DNA of 25,831 nt, taken from assembly GCA_030613345.1 (NCBI GenBank), contig JAUWMD010000005.1:1-25831 (forward strand), given 5' to 3'. Position 1 is the first letter of the stretch. Each line of letters begins with the position of its first letter. The DNA is from Candidatus Krumholzibacteriota bacterium (GTDB lineage Bacteria; Krumholzibacteriota; Krumholzibacteriia; Krumholzibacteriales; Krumholzibacteriaceae). The notes under the pieces were generated by a model, which saw nothing but the letters and a program-made list of their open reading frames with translations, ran no database searches and had not been told where the DNA came from. The position numbers and the translations under genes were made by a program. Below are positions 8,457-16,027 of this stretch, in pieces.

Positions 8457-8485
8457 TCATCTAACGACAACAGAAAGGTGGGACA

Positions 8486-11400
8486 TTGAAAATCAGCAGA
8501 CGCGCCCGTGCCGCGGCGTTATTCGCCGCGGTTCTTGCAACAGTACTCTATTCCCTTTCCTCCCCGGCAGGGACGGATACGGAACAGGACCGGATAGATC
8601 GCATCAACAGGGAGATCAAGGAAAAGGGACTTCACTGGACTGCCGGGACCACACCGGTATCAAACCTCACACATGAGGAGAAGAGAGCGCTCTGCGGCTA
8701 TATACCGCCTCCGGCGTCGGAGACTGCCTCCCTGCCTGTGATAAAGGCCCCTGAGGGCGCTACGTACGCCCCTGTCTTCGACTGGAGGATGAGCGGCACC
8801 ACCCCGGCGAAGGACCAGGGCAGCTGCGGGTCGTGCTGGGATTTCGCAGCGGTCGGCCAGCTCGAATCTCACGTGAAGATATACGAAGGACGCGAGGAGG
8901 ACCTCTCCGAACAGCAGATCATGAACTGCAACTCCGCGGGACGGGGATGCAACGGGGGCTGGGCCTCAGTGGCATATTCCGTCATGATGGACTACGGTTC
9001 GGTCAGAGAGATCTGCTACCCCTACCTCTCCGGCGACGGCCAGCCCTGCAGCCAAACAAACTGCGAGCCGGTCGCCTGGGTAACAAGTTACTACGCCGTC
9101 GGCAATTTTGTCGACGATATCAAGGAAGCTCTTCTCGACGGCCCTGTCTACGCGAGCATGAGCGTTGTCGACAGGTTCTACGACTACATATCGGGCTGCT
9201 TCAGATGGGAGGACGAGATCACGGGAGGCCATGCGATCGTCATCGTCGGCTGGGACAACACGCAGTGCGACGGCGAAGGCGCCTGGATCATCAAGAACAG
9301 CTGGGGAGTCGCCTGGGGACAGGACGGATTCGGGTATGTGGAGTACGGCTACAACGGCATCAACAACGGATGCTACCAGATAGTCTACGAACAGACAGAC
9401 GTATACGTTAACGTCTTCGATCCAAACGGCGGCGAGTTGCTGCCGGTCGGCGAGGACTACGAGATCCGGTGGACGACCTCGCGGACGATCGCCGACTCGC
9501 TCAGCATCCTGCTCAGCCTCGACAGCGGGGACAGCTACGAATACACCGTCGCCTCGGGACTATCCGGCACGGCGACCTCGTACATGTGGAACGTCGACAA
9601 CTTGCCCGTCCCGACGGCAAGGATCAAGGTCGTGGCCTGGTACGGCGGCGGAATCGGCGGCTACGACTTCTCCGAGTCCGATTTCACGATCCTCGGCAAG
9701 CCTTACAGGTATGTCTCCACTACCGGCGGCAACATCTATCCCTACTCGACGGCGGCCTGGGCGGCCCAGACAATCCAGGACGCCATCGACGCGGCGATAA
9801 ACGGTGATTCGATAATGGTCGAAACGGGCACCTACGACGAGAAGGTGAGCGTGCAAAAGCAGGTCCACCTGATGGGAGGCTGGAACACCGGCTTCACACT
9901 GCGCGATCCGGACGTATACCCCTCGACGATAAATTCGAACGGCAGCACGGTGTCGTTCATCATGGTCATCGGGGAGGGTTGCGGGATCGAAGGCTTCACG
10001 ATTACCGGAGGCACGGGAACACTTTTGATGCTGCCCTACAACGGGATATACGGCGGAGGAATATTCAGTTACGACTCCTCTCCTCTTATCAAGGACAATA
10101 CGATCAACTCGTGCGGGTATGTCACCGCGAGCGGCTACAGCGCCGGAGGCGGCATATCGTGCTTCCTCGGCAATGTCGAGATAACCGGCAATACGATAAA
10201 CGGCTGCGTCGCGCAGAGCGGTGGAGGAATATTCCTCTACCAGACGTCAGCGATACTGACGGGTAACACGATCAGCGGCTCCCAGCCTCACGCCGCGTAT
10301 ACCGGGACACGGGACGGCGGCGGGCTCTGCTCACTCAACTCGACCGTAACGATGTCCGGCAACGTCTTAACGGGAAATACCGGGTTCAGAGACGGCGCTG
10401 GCATATATTTCTGGCTCGGTTCGGCCTCCCTCCAGGGAGATACGATATCCTCGAACTCGTGTTCCTCGAGAGGTGGCGGGGTCATTACGGAAAGGACCGC
10501 TCTCGACGCGAGGCACGTGGTCATCACGGGGAACTCGGCCATGTCGGGGTTGGGCGGGGGCATCTACCACAAGGCTGCCGCCTTCGACATGACCAATTCG
10601 CTTGTCGCATTGAATACCTCGTCGTTCGCCGGCGGCGTCTTCGCCGCCAGCTGCTGGGGAACATTCGAGAACAACACTATAGACGGCAACATCAGCCTGA
10701 ATGAGTACGGCACCGGCAATATGATGCTCAGCAACTCTCAGGGCAGCATCATCAGAAACAATCACTTCACCAGCGGCACGCCGACAGGCTTCTACGCCAC
10801 CACGCCCGACAATATCACCTACACATATAACAACGCGTACAACAACCCGGAAGGCGACGTCGCCGGACTCACCCCCGACGGAACGAACATGAGCGCCGAC
10901 CCTCTGTACGTCGACCTGCCCGGCGCGGACTATCACCTCGCCCTCTATTCCCCCGGGATCGATGCTGGCAACCCCGCGGGTGGAAGCGATCCGGACGGCT
11001 CAAGGGCCGACATCGGCATATTCGGCGGGCCCGACGCGGCCTGGCTGCAGCCCGACGCCGTGCAGAACTGCATTGCCGCGGCCTCGAGCGATACGGCCAT
11101 CACCGTGACGTGGGACGCGATGCTGCCGGCCGGAGGCGATTATTTCGCCGTCTTCGGCGATACTGTGTCGGGATTCACGACTGACGCGGCGTCCATGATC
11201 GGCACTGTACCGATCGTGGAGACGTCCTTCGATCACCACCCCGTCGAGGGCTGCTGGTACTACCGCGTATGCGCCGTCAATACCTCGGGTTATTCCGGGG
11301 GGTATTCGAACGAGGCCGGCGACTGCACCAGCGGGGCCGACACGGAGGATCCGGTCGTCACCGTCGTCTTCCCTGTCGGTGGGGAAACCTTCACTGTGGG

Positions 11401-11956
11401 CAATTCGTTCGACATACAGTGGATCGCTACCGACAACGCCGGGGTCGACTCGGTGACGATATCGTATTCACTCAACGCAGGCGACGACTGGACCGTCCTC
11501 TCGTCGGGCGAGCCGAACGACTCTTCCTACACGTGGGACATACCGATCGAAATGCCTGGATCCGATTCCTGCCTCGTCAGGATCGATGCCTGGGATCCGT
11601 CCCTCAACGTAGGCTCGGGCCAGAGCGGAGACGTCTTCACGATCGAGGCTTACACGACCGATGTCGAGGAGACGCCGCTCGCGACGGCTTTGCACCAGAA
11701 CTATCCCAACCCGTTCAACGGCCACACCACGCTCTCCTATTCGCTCGAGAAGCCGGAGCATGTGAGCATCCGGATCTACGACACGGCAGGCCGCCTCGTT
11801 CGCAGCCTTGAGGACAGGGACAGCGCGGCGGGCACCTACCAGGTCGTCTGGAACGGCCGTGACAACGCGTCGAGGCCCGTCGCCTCGGGGATCTATTTCA
11901 TGAGGATGAACGCGGGCGACTACGGGAAGTCGCGCAAGATCGTCTACCTGCGTTGA
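8486..11956 (+). CDS. Secreted papain-like (C1A) protease with Ig-like, parallel beta-helix, FN3 and FlgD-type sorting domains
   Basis: The product has 1156 residues. The start codon is TTG at 8486, supported by AAAGGTGG 4-5 bases upstream and an immediate signal peptide (residues 1 to about 28, MKISRRARAAALFAAVLATV). Residues 45-72 carry a short propeptide-like segment (GLHWTAGTTPVSNLTHEEKR). The C1A domain spans about 95-305: oxyanion Gln111, catalytic Cys117 (DQGSCGSCWDF), His249 (GGHAIVIVGW) and Asn271 (IKNSWG), all present, so it should be active. Next come an Ig-like domain (about 306-403), a right-handed beta-helix (about 405-850, many GGGI and ITGNTI turns), an FN3 domain (855-948), a second Ig-like domain (952-1055), and the C-terminal sorting domain (1063-1156) with QNYPNPFN, RIYDTAGRLVR and ASGIYFMRM. 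It is probably exported to the surface or medium by a type IX-like route. The substrate is unknown; the beta-helix may bind or cut polysaccharide or serve as a spacer. Confidence 0.9.
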   Translation: MKISRRARAAALFAAVLATVLYSLSSPAGTDTEQDRIDRINREIKEKGLHWTAGTTPVSNLTHEEKRALCGYIPPPASETASLPVIKAPEGATYAPVFDWRMSGTTPAKDQGSCGSCWDFAAVGQLESHVKIYEGREEDLSEQQIMNCNSAGRGCNGGWASVAYSVMMDYGSVREICYPYLSGDGQPCSQTNCEPVAWVTSYYAVGNFVDDIKEALLDGPVYASMSVVDRFYDYISGCFRWEDEITGGHAIVIVGWDNTQCDGEGAWIIKNSWGVAWGQDGFGYVEYGYNGINNGCYQIVYEQTDVYVNVFDPNGGELLPVGEDYEIRWTTSRTIADSLSILLSLDSGDSYEYTVASGLSGTATSYMWNVDNLPVPTARIKVVAWYGGGIGGYDFSESDFTILGKPYRYVSTTGGNIYPYSTAAWAAQTIQDAIDAAINGDSIMVETGTYDEKVSVQKQVHLMGGWNTGFTLRDPDVYPSTINSNGSTVSFIMVIGEGCGIEGFTITGGTGTLLMLPYNGIYGGGIFSYDSSPLIKDNTINSCGYVTASGYSAGGGISCFLGNVEITGNTINGCVAQSGGGIFLYQTSAILTGNTISGSQPHAAYTGTRDGGGLCSLNSTVTMSGNVLTGNTGFRDGAGIYFWLGSASLQGDTISSNSCSSRGGGVITERTALDARHVVITGNSAMSGLGGGIYHKAAAFDMTNSLVALNTSSFAGGVFAASCWGTFENNTIDGNISLNEYGTGNMMLSNSQGSIIRNNHFTSGTPTGFYATTPDNITYTYNNAYNNPEGDVAGLTPDGTNMSADPLYVDLPGADYHLALYSPGIDAGNPAGGSDPDGSRADIGIFGGPDAAWLQPDAVQNCIAAASSDTAITVTWDAMLPAGGDYFAVFGDTVSGFTTDAASMIGTVPIVETSFDHHPVEGCWYYRVCAVNTSGYSGGYSNEAGDCTSGADTEDPVVTVVFPVGGETFTVGNSFDIQWIATDNAGVDSVTISYSLNAGDDWTVLSSGEPNDSSYTWDIPIEMPGSDSCLVRIDAWDPSLNVGSGQSGDVFTIEAYTTDVEETPLATALHQNYPNPFNGHTTLSYSLEKPEHVSIRIYDTAGRLVRSLEDRDSAAGTYQVVWNGRDNASRPVASGIYFMRMNAGDYGKSRKIVYLR

Positions 11957-12124
11957 TATTGTTCGTCTGGAGCTGCCTCTCACTAGCACCGCGGGTTAGA
12001 GCATAAAGTTCTTTTTCTCTCATGCATGGAAGTATAATCTACCGATCAGGATTACCCACACAAAACCCTGAAGCGCCTCTTTTTATTTTGTAGTTCGGGT
12101 ATTTTTTAAGGAGGCCGATAATTC

Positions 12125-12153
12125 TTGTAGAGTGATAAAGGAAGGAATATAAT
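12125..12153 (+). promoter_or_regulatory. Candidate sigma70-like promoter with palindrome over the -10
   Basis: TTGTAG (12125-12130) and a perfect TATAAT (12148-12153) are separated by 17 bases, the best promoter match seen in the window. A 13-base palindrome ATAATCGGATTAT (12149-12161) covers the -10 and the predicted start of transcription, a typical place for an operator. It would drive the small gene at 12305 with a leader of about 145 bases. Confidence 0.6.
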
Positions 12154-12176
12154 CGGATTATTCCATACAGTTCTTT

Positions 12177-12219
12177 GGGATATCGGCCACCAGCACCGGA
12201 GACGATAGAGCCGTTTCCC
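12177..12219 (+). other. Stem-loop in the leader of the small gene
   Basis: GGGA (12177-12180) pairs with TCCC (12216-12219), and CGGC (12184-12187) pairs with GCCG (12210-12213), with a small internal loop between the two helices. It lies in the middle of the predicted leader. No known riboswitch class is recognised. Confidence 0.35.
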
Positions 12220-12304
12220 CCAGATCAAGTGGTTTGAGTCTCAGAGTTGTACAAATCCCGGGGCCACGTCACAATCGGAGATACTGAGAAAGGAGATTTT
12301 TTTA

Positions 12305-12484
12305 ATGAAGAATATAGAAATGACCGTTGAAGGGGAAACTCTTATCATTAAAGTAGATCTGTCCAAGAACTTCGGTCCATCTAAGTCGGGTAAGACCATC
12401 ATAGTAGCTTCCACGGAGGGAAATGTGTCCATCCTGGAAAGGGATGAGAAGATAGGGTTGAATATTTATCGTTATCCTGATTAA
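12305..12484 (+). CDS. Small conserved protein of unknown function (59 residues)
   Basis: ATG at 12305 to TAA at 12482-12484 encodes 59 residues, beginning MKNIEMTVEGETLIIKVDLS and continuing with NFGPSKSGKTIIVASTEGN, then EKIGLNIYRY. A strong AAAGGAG lies 9 bases upstream. The pattern of an alternating beta hairpin, a GPSxSGKT stretch and a final IGLNxY motif is one I recall from short uncharacterised proteins in many unrelated anaerobes and planctomycete- or delta-type genomes; this recollection could not be checked here. The GPSKSGKT stretch looks like a P-loop by eye, but the protein is far too short for a nucleotide-binding fold. No signal peptide or membrane segment is present, so it is probably cytoplasmic. 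It has its own promoter and leader and is not in an operon. Confidence 0.8.
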   Translation: MKNIEMTVEGETLIIKVDLSKNFGPSKSGKTIIVASTEGNVSILERDEKIGLNIYRYPD

Positions 12485-12577
12485 GCATTATTTTCACTCT
12501 GCCCCAAGAATTAAAAGGGAATGTCTAGTGCTGCTCAAATACGAAGCCGCGGTAAGTCGATGGGATAATCAGGCTGG

Positions 12578-14665
12578 CTACCTGATCAATACGAACTTTT
12601 TTACCGCCACATACGAACCAGCGCGAAGCCGGAGAAAATAGACGCCGCTGCAGTATCCCGACGTATCGAAATCGAGCAAATGGTCGCCGGCAGGCATCGA
12701 TGTGCGGCCGATGCGTGCGACGTGCCTGCCCGATACATCGTAAACTGAGATCTCCACATTTGCCCGTTCAGGGATCTCGAACTGAACAGTCTGGATCATC
12801 TCACCGGGACCGCTCCTTACGTACAGGTTGTGCCTGCCTGATTCAGGATCTTTTCGCGGGCCGTTCCCGACGATTATTACCTGGTCCTGTCCCATAAGAT
12901 GCGTATCGTCCTCGAGAACAGCCTCCAATGTTACCTTCGCTCCCGCGATGCCATCGAGCCCGCCGAGCGCTGCCACGATATCCCGGGTATTGAACTTGAT
13001 CATGAGATCGGCGTAGCCGTCGGGAGATTTGATCGAACCGGTGCAGGAGTTGTTTTCGCCCGAAGGCGCGGCGATATCGGCGATGTGGAACCGAAGCGGA
13101 GCAACTCCCTCGAGTCGTATCGATGAGGGATTGATCATGGCCACGTCGAGTTCCTCGCAACCCAGAACCGCGACGGGGAGTAATCCGAGACTTTTCGGGT
13201 TCAGTGGATTGGGGCACGAGCCGGGCCTCACGTCAACGACGATATTAACTGCCTGCCGTCCCGTGATACGAGTAGCATAGACGTCGGCATTTGCCGAATA
13301 AGTATCGGCGTTGCGCATGTCCTTCCAGGCGAAGAAGGCGCCGCCCTCTCCGTCTGGAATACCAACCGGATAGTACTGCCCCTGGTCAGCCGTGCAGAGA
13401 GGCATACCACCGTTCCCCCACTGCACGCTCCCATCGGCGGCTATCCACTGGGCGTAAAGATCTTTCAAATTATGGTCACCGCTTCGTTCGTCTTCCCATC
13501 CTATATAGACCCCGCCCGAGCCATCGGGAACGATGGCTGACCGATGCTTACGTGATGCAACAGTCATGACGGGAATTCCGCCCGGTGTCCACAGTGCAGA
13601 GCCATCCGCGTCGATATGCTGGCTGAATATATGAGGGTTATCCGGATCGCCGCTGCAAATATCATCCCACGATACGAAAATACCTCCAGAGCCGTCAGCC
13701 GCGACATTGATAAAGGATTTGGGACCGGGAGAATCGGAAATAAGAATGTCGTCGGTGGGCCAGAGGAAGTAACCGTCTCTATCGATACGTTGCGCAAGGA
13801 TGTGGTGGGCATCGGTAAATAATTCGGACCACAGGACTATAGCGCCGCCTTCGCCGTCGGATACGATCCGGGGGATTCGATAAAAGCTCGATGGAGGGGT
13901 TATCGCGGTCCCGTTTGTCCCGAAGCGAACAACGCCGTTTGCGTCAATATACTGGACGTAGATGATACGATCGGTGTTTCTGCTGTCCATCCAGGTGGCG
14001 AATGCGCCGCCGGCGCCGTCTGGAGCCGCCTTGATATTCCACTGATTATTAAGGGCAAGACAAATCGGAACGCCGTCGTGCTGCCACAGGGCATTACCGG
14101 TACGATCGATCCTCTGGGCGTAGATGTTAGAATTGGTCGGATCGCGGCCGTCTCTCCAGAAAATTATGCCGCCGCCCTCGCCGTCCGACACTATTACCGG
14201 ATTCGACTGGCCTTCCGGCGCCATGCAGATCGCCACGCCCGTGTCGGGCCATACCGGGGCGCCGTTTCCATCGAATTTGATGGCCACGATATCGTAGTAA
14301 TCCGGCGCGGGAGGCGGCAGATCGAATAGCCGGCAGAATGCGACTATCGCGCCACCCTCGCCGTCGGGAATCGATTCATGGCCGTACCATTTACAGTATT
14401 GTTTACTGTAGATGAGAGCGCCGTCATGCGCCCACAGGACATTCCCCCCGGAATCGATCCGCTGTGCGTAGCCCGCTGTATCTTTATCCAGCTGACTTGT
14501 TTTCCATATGATGATGGCACCGTTCTGCCCGTCGGATACAATTTCAGGCGGACTCTGACTGTACTCTTGCGTGCAGATAGGATTGCCACCCTCGATCCAT
14601 TCGGCGCGGACCGGAAAAGCAAGGGATGAAACAATCAACGCGATGATCATCGTCCAGCGGATCAT
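12578..14665 (-). CDS. Secreted beta-propeller repeat protein with C-terminal sorting domain
   Basis: The product has 695 residues from the ATG at 14665, which has GGAGG 6 bases upstream and opens a signal peptide (MIRWTMIIALIVSSLAFPVRA). A more upstream ATG at 14746 adds 27 residues with no signal function and is rejected. Residues 22-470 are about eight to nine repeats of roughly 50 residues with the pattern VSDGEGGAIIxWxDxR, then YAQRID, then GNxLWxxDGVPIC, best explained as blades of a beta-propeller. Residues 471-600 are a separate domain (VDVRPGSCPNPLNPKSLGLL, VAVLGCEELDV, SIRLEGVAPLR) that I recall as recurrent in secreted proteins of planctomycetes and FCB bacteria. Residues 612-695 are the FlgD-like sorting domain (VEISVYDVSGRHVARI, SGVYFLRLRAG). 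The usual YPNPFN opening is missing. The function is unknown; probably surface binding. Base composition is more AT-rich than in the neighbours. Confidence 0.85.
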   Translation of the reverse strand: MIRWTMIIALIVSSLAFPVRAEWIEGGNPICTQEYSQSPPEIVSDGQNGAIIIWKTSQLDKDTAGYAQRIDSGGNVLWAHDGALIYSKQYCKWYGHESIPDGEGGAIVAFCRLFDLPPPAPDYYDIVAIKFDGNGAPVWPDTGVAICMAPEGQSNPVIVSDGEGGGIIFWRDGRDPTNSNIYAQRIDRTGNALWQHDGVPICLALNNQWNIKAAPDGAGGAFATWMDSRNTDRIIYVQYIDANGVVRFGTNGTAITPPSSFYRIPRIVSDGEGGAIVLWSELFTDAHHILAQRIDRDGYFLWPTDDILISDSPGPKSFINVAADGSGGIFVSWDDICSGDPDNPHIFSQHIDADGSALWTPGGIPVMTVASRKHRSAIVPDGSGGVYIGWEDERSGDHNLKDLYAQWIAADGSVQWGNGGMPLCTADQGQYYPVGIPDGEGGAFFAWKDMRNADTYSANADVYATRITGRQAVNIVVDVRPGSCPNPLNPKSLGLLPVAVLGCEELDVAMINPSSIRLEGVAPLRFHIADIAAPSGENNSCTGSIKSPDGYADLMIKFNTRDIVAALGGLDGIAGAKVTLEAVLEDDTHLMGQDQVIIVGNGPRKDPESGRHNLYVRSGPGEMIQTVQFEIPERANVEISVYDVSGRHVARIGRTSMPAGDHLLDFDTSGYCSGVYFLRLRAGSYVAVKKFVLIR

Positions 14666-15072
14666 GGCTCCCTCCGATACGATAAAGAAAGCATGCTCGT
14701 TAATTATAACAGGTGTTGCACAGGATGCCGCCCGTCGAGCGCTCATGATTACAAATTATTCATTGATTTTTCGAGCACCAGTATATCACAACAAATGGGC
14801 GAAATCCAGTGATTACTGTGTCTTGAAAGGATAACCCGGAGTGTGCGATCACTGTTTGTAAAGCGCGAGGTCTTTCAAGGTAAGAGCACAATACGACCTC
14901 AGCGCCGAGATGAAAGTGCGTCGAATCAGAAAAAGCATGCAAGTCGCATAATACTTGGACAAGACTAAGTGCAGGTGCGGTAAGGCGGACGGGATTAGTA
15001 GAAACCACAACGAGGATACTACACCATGAGAGTATCTATATTCAAAAAGAATCATGCGGGAATCCGGCCTGT
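14666..15072. other. Intergenic region without recognised gene
   Basis: These 407 bases separate the EamA transporter end from the propeller gene start and are AT-richer than the coding DNA. An extended -10 promoter lies near 14704-14712. Inverted repeats are present: CTTGAAAG (14822-14829) with CTTTCAAG (14872-14879), and GAGGTC (14867-14872) with GACCTC (14895-14900). An 82-codon open frame at 14760-15008 (minus) has no credible ribosome binding site or recognisable sequence and is not called. Confidence 0.5.
14704..14712 (-). promoter_or_regulatory. Candidate extended -10 promoter of the propeller gene
   Basis: On the minus strand TGTTATAAT provides a TG-N extension plus a perfect TATAAT, about 39 bases before the ATG at 14665. 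No good -35 is seen, as is usual for extended -10 promoters. Confidence 0.45.
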
Positions 15073-15948
15073 TCATCCGGCAAGCACCATCACTATGCCA
15101 ACGAGTGTCAGCACAACGGCTGCGATCTTTCGCCTTGTCAGGGGCTCTCCGAGGAATATCGTCGCCATGATAATGATGTGGATCGTGCTGGTCTGGTTCA
15201 GGATCGCCGCCGTGCTCGCCTGGGTATATTTCATCCCGGCGATCCAGAGGATCAGGGCAAGAAACGACCCGATCACCGTGCCGGGGATCATGTACTTCCA
15301 CGACGAAGAGGGCCTGAAGTGCGAGAATATCTTCCTTCTCGATGGGAGAAGGATCGCCACGGGAAGCATCGCGAGGAAGGATCCTATCTGGCGAACCGCC
15401 GTCGCCCACAGGACGGGCGAGCGGTTCAGAACGGGTTTTGCGATAACGATACCGATGCCGAGTGTGAGCATCGCCAGGACTCCCCAAATGATCCCGAATA
15501 TCAGCTGCCTCCTCGTCGCGCCCGGGGGCGGGGCATGCCTCGTGGCGATGAATACGCCGAGCAGCACCGCGCCCATGCCTGCGAGCTGCCACGGCCCGAG
15601 CCTCTCGCCAAGCAGGAGCCAGGCGAAGAAGACAATCGAGGGAGAGTAGAGTCCGTCGACTATGGCATTCAGGCCGGCGCCGACCCGGTTGAGGCACATG
15701 TGGAAGAGAGTATCGGATATCGCGATCGCTATCACACCGCTGGCGATGAGGATGAGGTAGTCGGTCAGCGGGGCCACGCCGAATATCGGTTTGCGGATGA
15801 TGACGAACATCAACACGAAGAGAACCGACGATACGGCCACCCTGAAGAAGTTGAGGGCGAAGGGCGGGACCTTCTCCCCCGACTTCTTGAACAGGATCAC
15901 CGCTATCGCCCAGGTGACCGCGGTCGTCAGTGCGAACAGCTCTCCCAA
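15073..15948 (-). CDS. EamA/DMT-superfamily transporter
   Basis: The product has 291 residues and is almost entirely hydrophobic, with about ten predicted membrane helices in two tandem EamA halves: the first begins MGELFALTTAVTWAIAVILF, the second near LIFGIIWGVLAMLTLGIGIV. The family hallmarks are a Glu-containing segment after the fourth or fifth helix (WLLLGERLGP, repeated as FLGEPLTRRK in the second half). The start codon is TTG at 15948 with GGAAG 7 bases upstream. Members export or import small metabolites such as amino acids, nucleosides or drugs; the substrate cannot be told from sequence. A terminator-like hairpin lies just upstream, so it may be expressed partly from read-through of the peptidase gene or from its own promoter. 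Confidence 0.9.
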   Translation of the reverse strand: MGELFALTTAVTWAIAVILFKKSGEKVPPFALNFFRVAVSSVLFVLMFVIIRKPIFGVAPLTDYLILIASGVIAIAISDTLFHMCLNRVGAGLNAIVDGLYSPSIVFFAWLLLGERLGPWQLAGMGAVLLGVFIATRHAPPPGATRRQLIFGIIWGVLAMLTLGIGIVIAKPVLNRSPVLWATAVRQIGSFLAMLPVAILLPSRRKIFSHFRPSSSWKYMIPGTVIGSFLALILWIAGMKYTQASTAAILNQTSTIHIIIMATIFLGEPLTRRKIAAVVLTLVGIVMVLAG

Positions 15949-15965
15949 GGGACCACTTCCCGTAT

Positions 15966-16000
15966 TAAGAAGGGCGGGGAAACGCTCCGTCCCACCGCCC
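15966..16000 (-). terminator. Candidate terminator after the S46 peptidase gene
   Basis: On the minus strand GGGCGG (16000-15995) pairs with CCGCCC (15977-15972), extended by a further G-C pair past one mismatch, and the stem is followed by TTCTT (15970-15966). The T-tract is short, so it may be a weak terminator or attenuator. It lies between the peptidase stop and the transporter start. Confidence 0.45.
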
Positions 16001-16027
16001 GAAAACCGCCGCTGCAGTGCAGGACCT

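Larger units (their letters stand above)
8089..8485. other. Divergent intergenic region between moxR operon and C1A protease gene
   Basis: No gene is recognised in these 397 bases. It must hold promoters for both directions. For moxR two weak minus-strand choices exist: TTGCCT (8178-8183) with AATTAT (8154-8159) at 18 bases, or a TATAAA (8145-8150) without a clear -35. The moxR leader contains a perfect hairpin at 8121-8138. A second perfect small hairpin, CCGCA-CAA-TGCGG, lies at 8282-8294 and has no T-tract on either side, so it is not an obvious terminator. Confidence 0.6.
11957..12304. other. AT-richer intergenic region with leader of the 59-residue gene
   Basis: This 348-base stretch is visibly richer in A and T than its surroundings. 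No gene is seen in the first 160 bases; a T-rich run at 12009-12018 follows the protease gene but has only a weak, wobble-paired stem before it, so no terminator is called. The rest holds a strong-looking promoter and a structured leader, listed separately. Confidence 0.55.

Noticed and set aside
12305..12484. P-loop NTPase reading of GPSKSGKT in the small protein
   Set aside because: The protein is only 59 residues and lacks a Walker B and core fold; the match is a short motif only.
12568..12603. Terminator after the 59-residue gene (ATCAGG/CCTGAT stem, then T-run)
   Set aside because: The T-run begins about 10 bases after the stem, and the stem overlaps the convergent gene's stop codon.
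14760..15008. 82-codon minus-strand open frame
   Set aside because: No ribosome binding site, no recognisable sequence, and it lies in AT-richer intergenic DNA.
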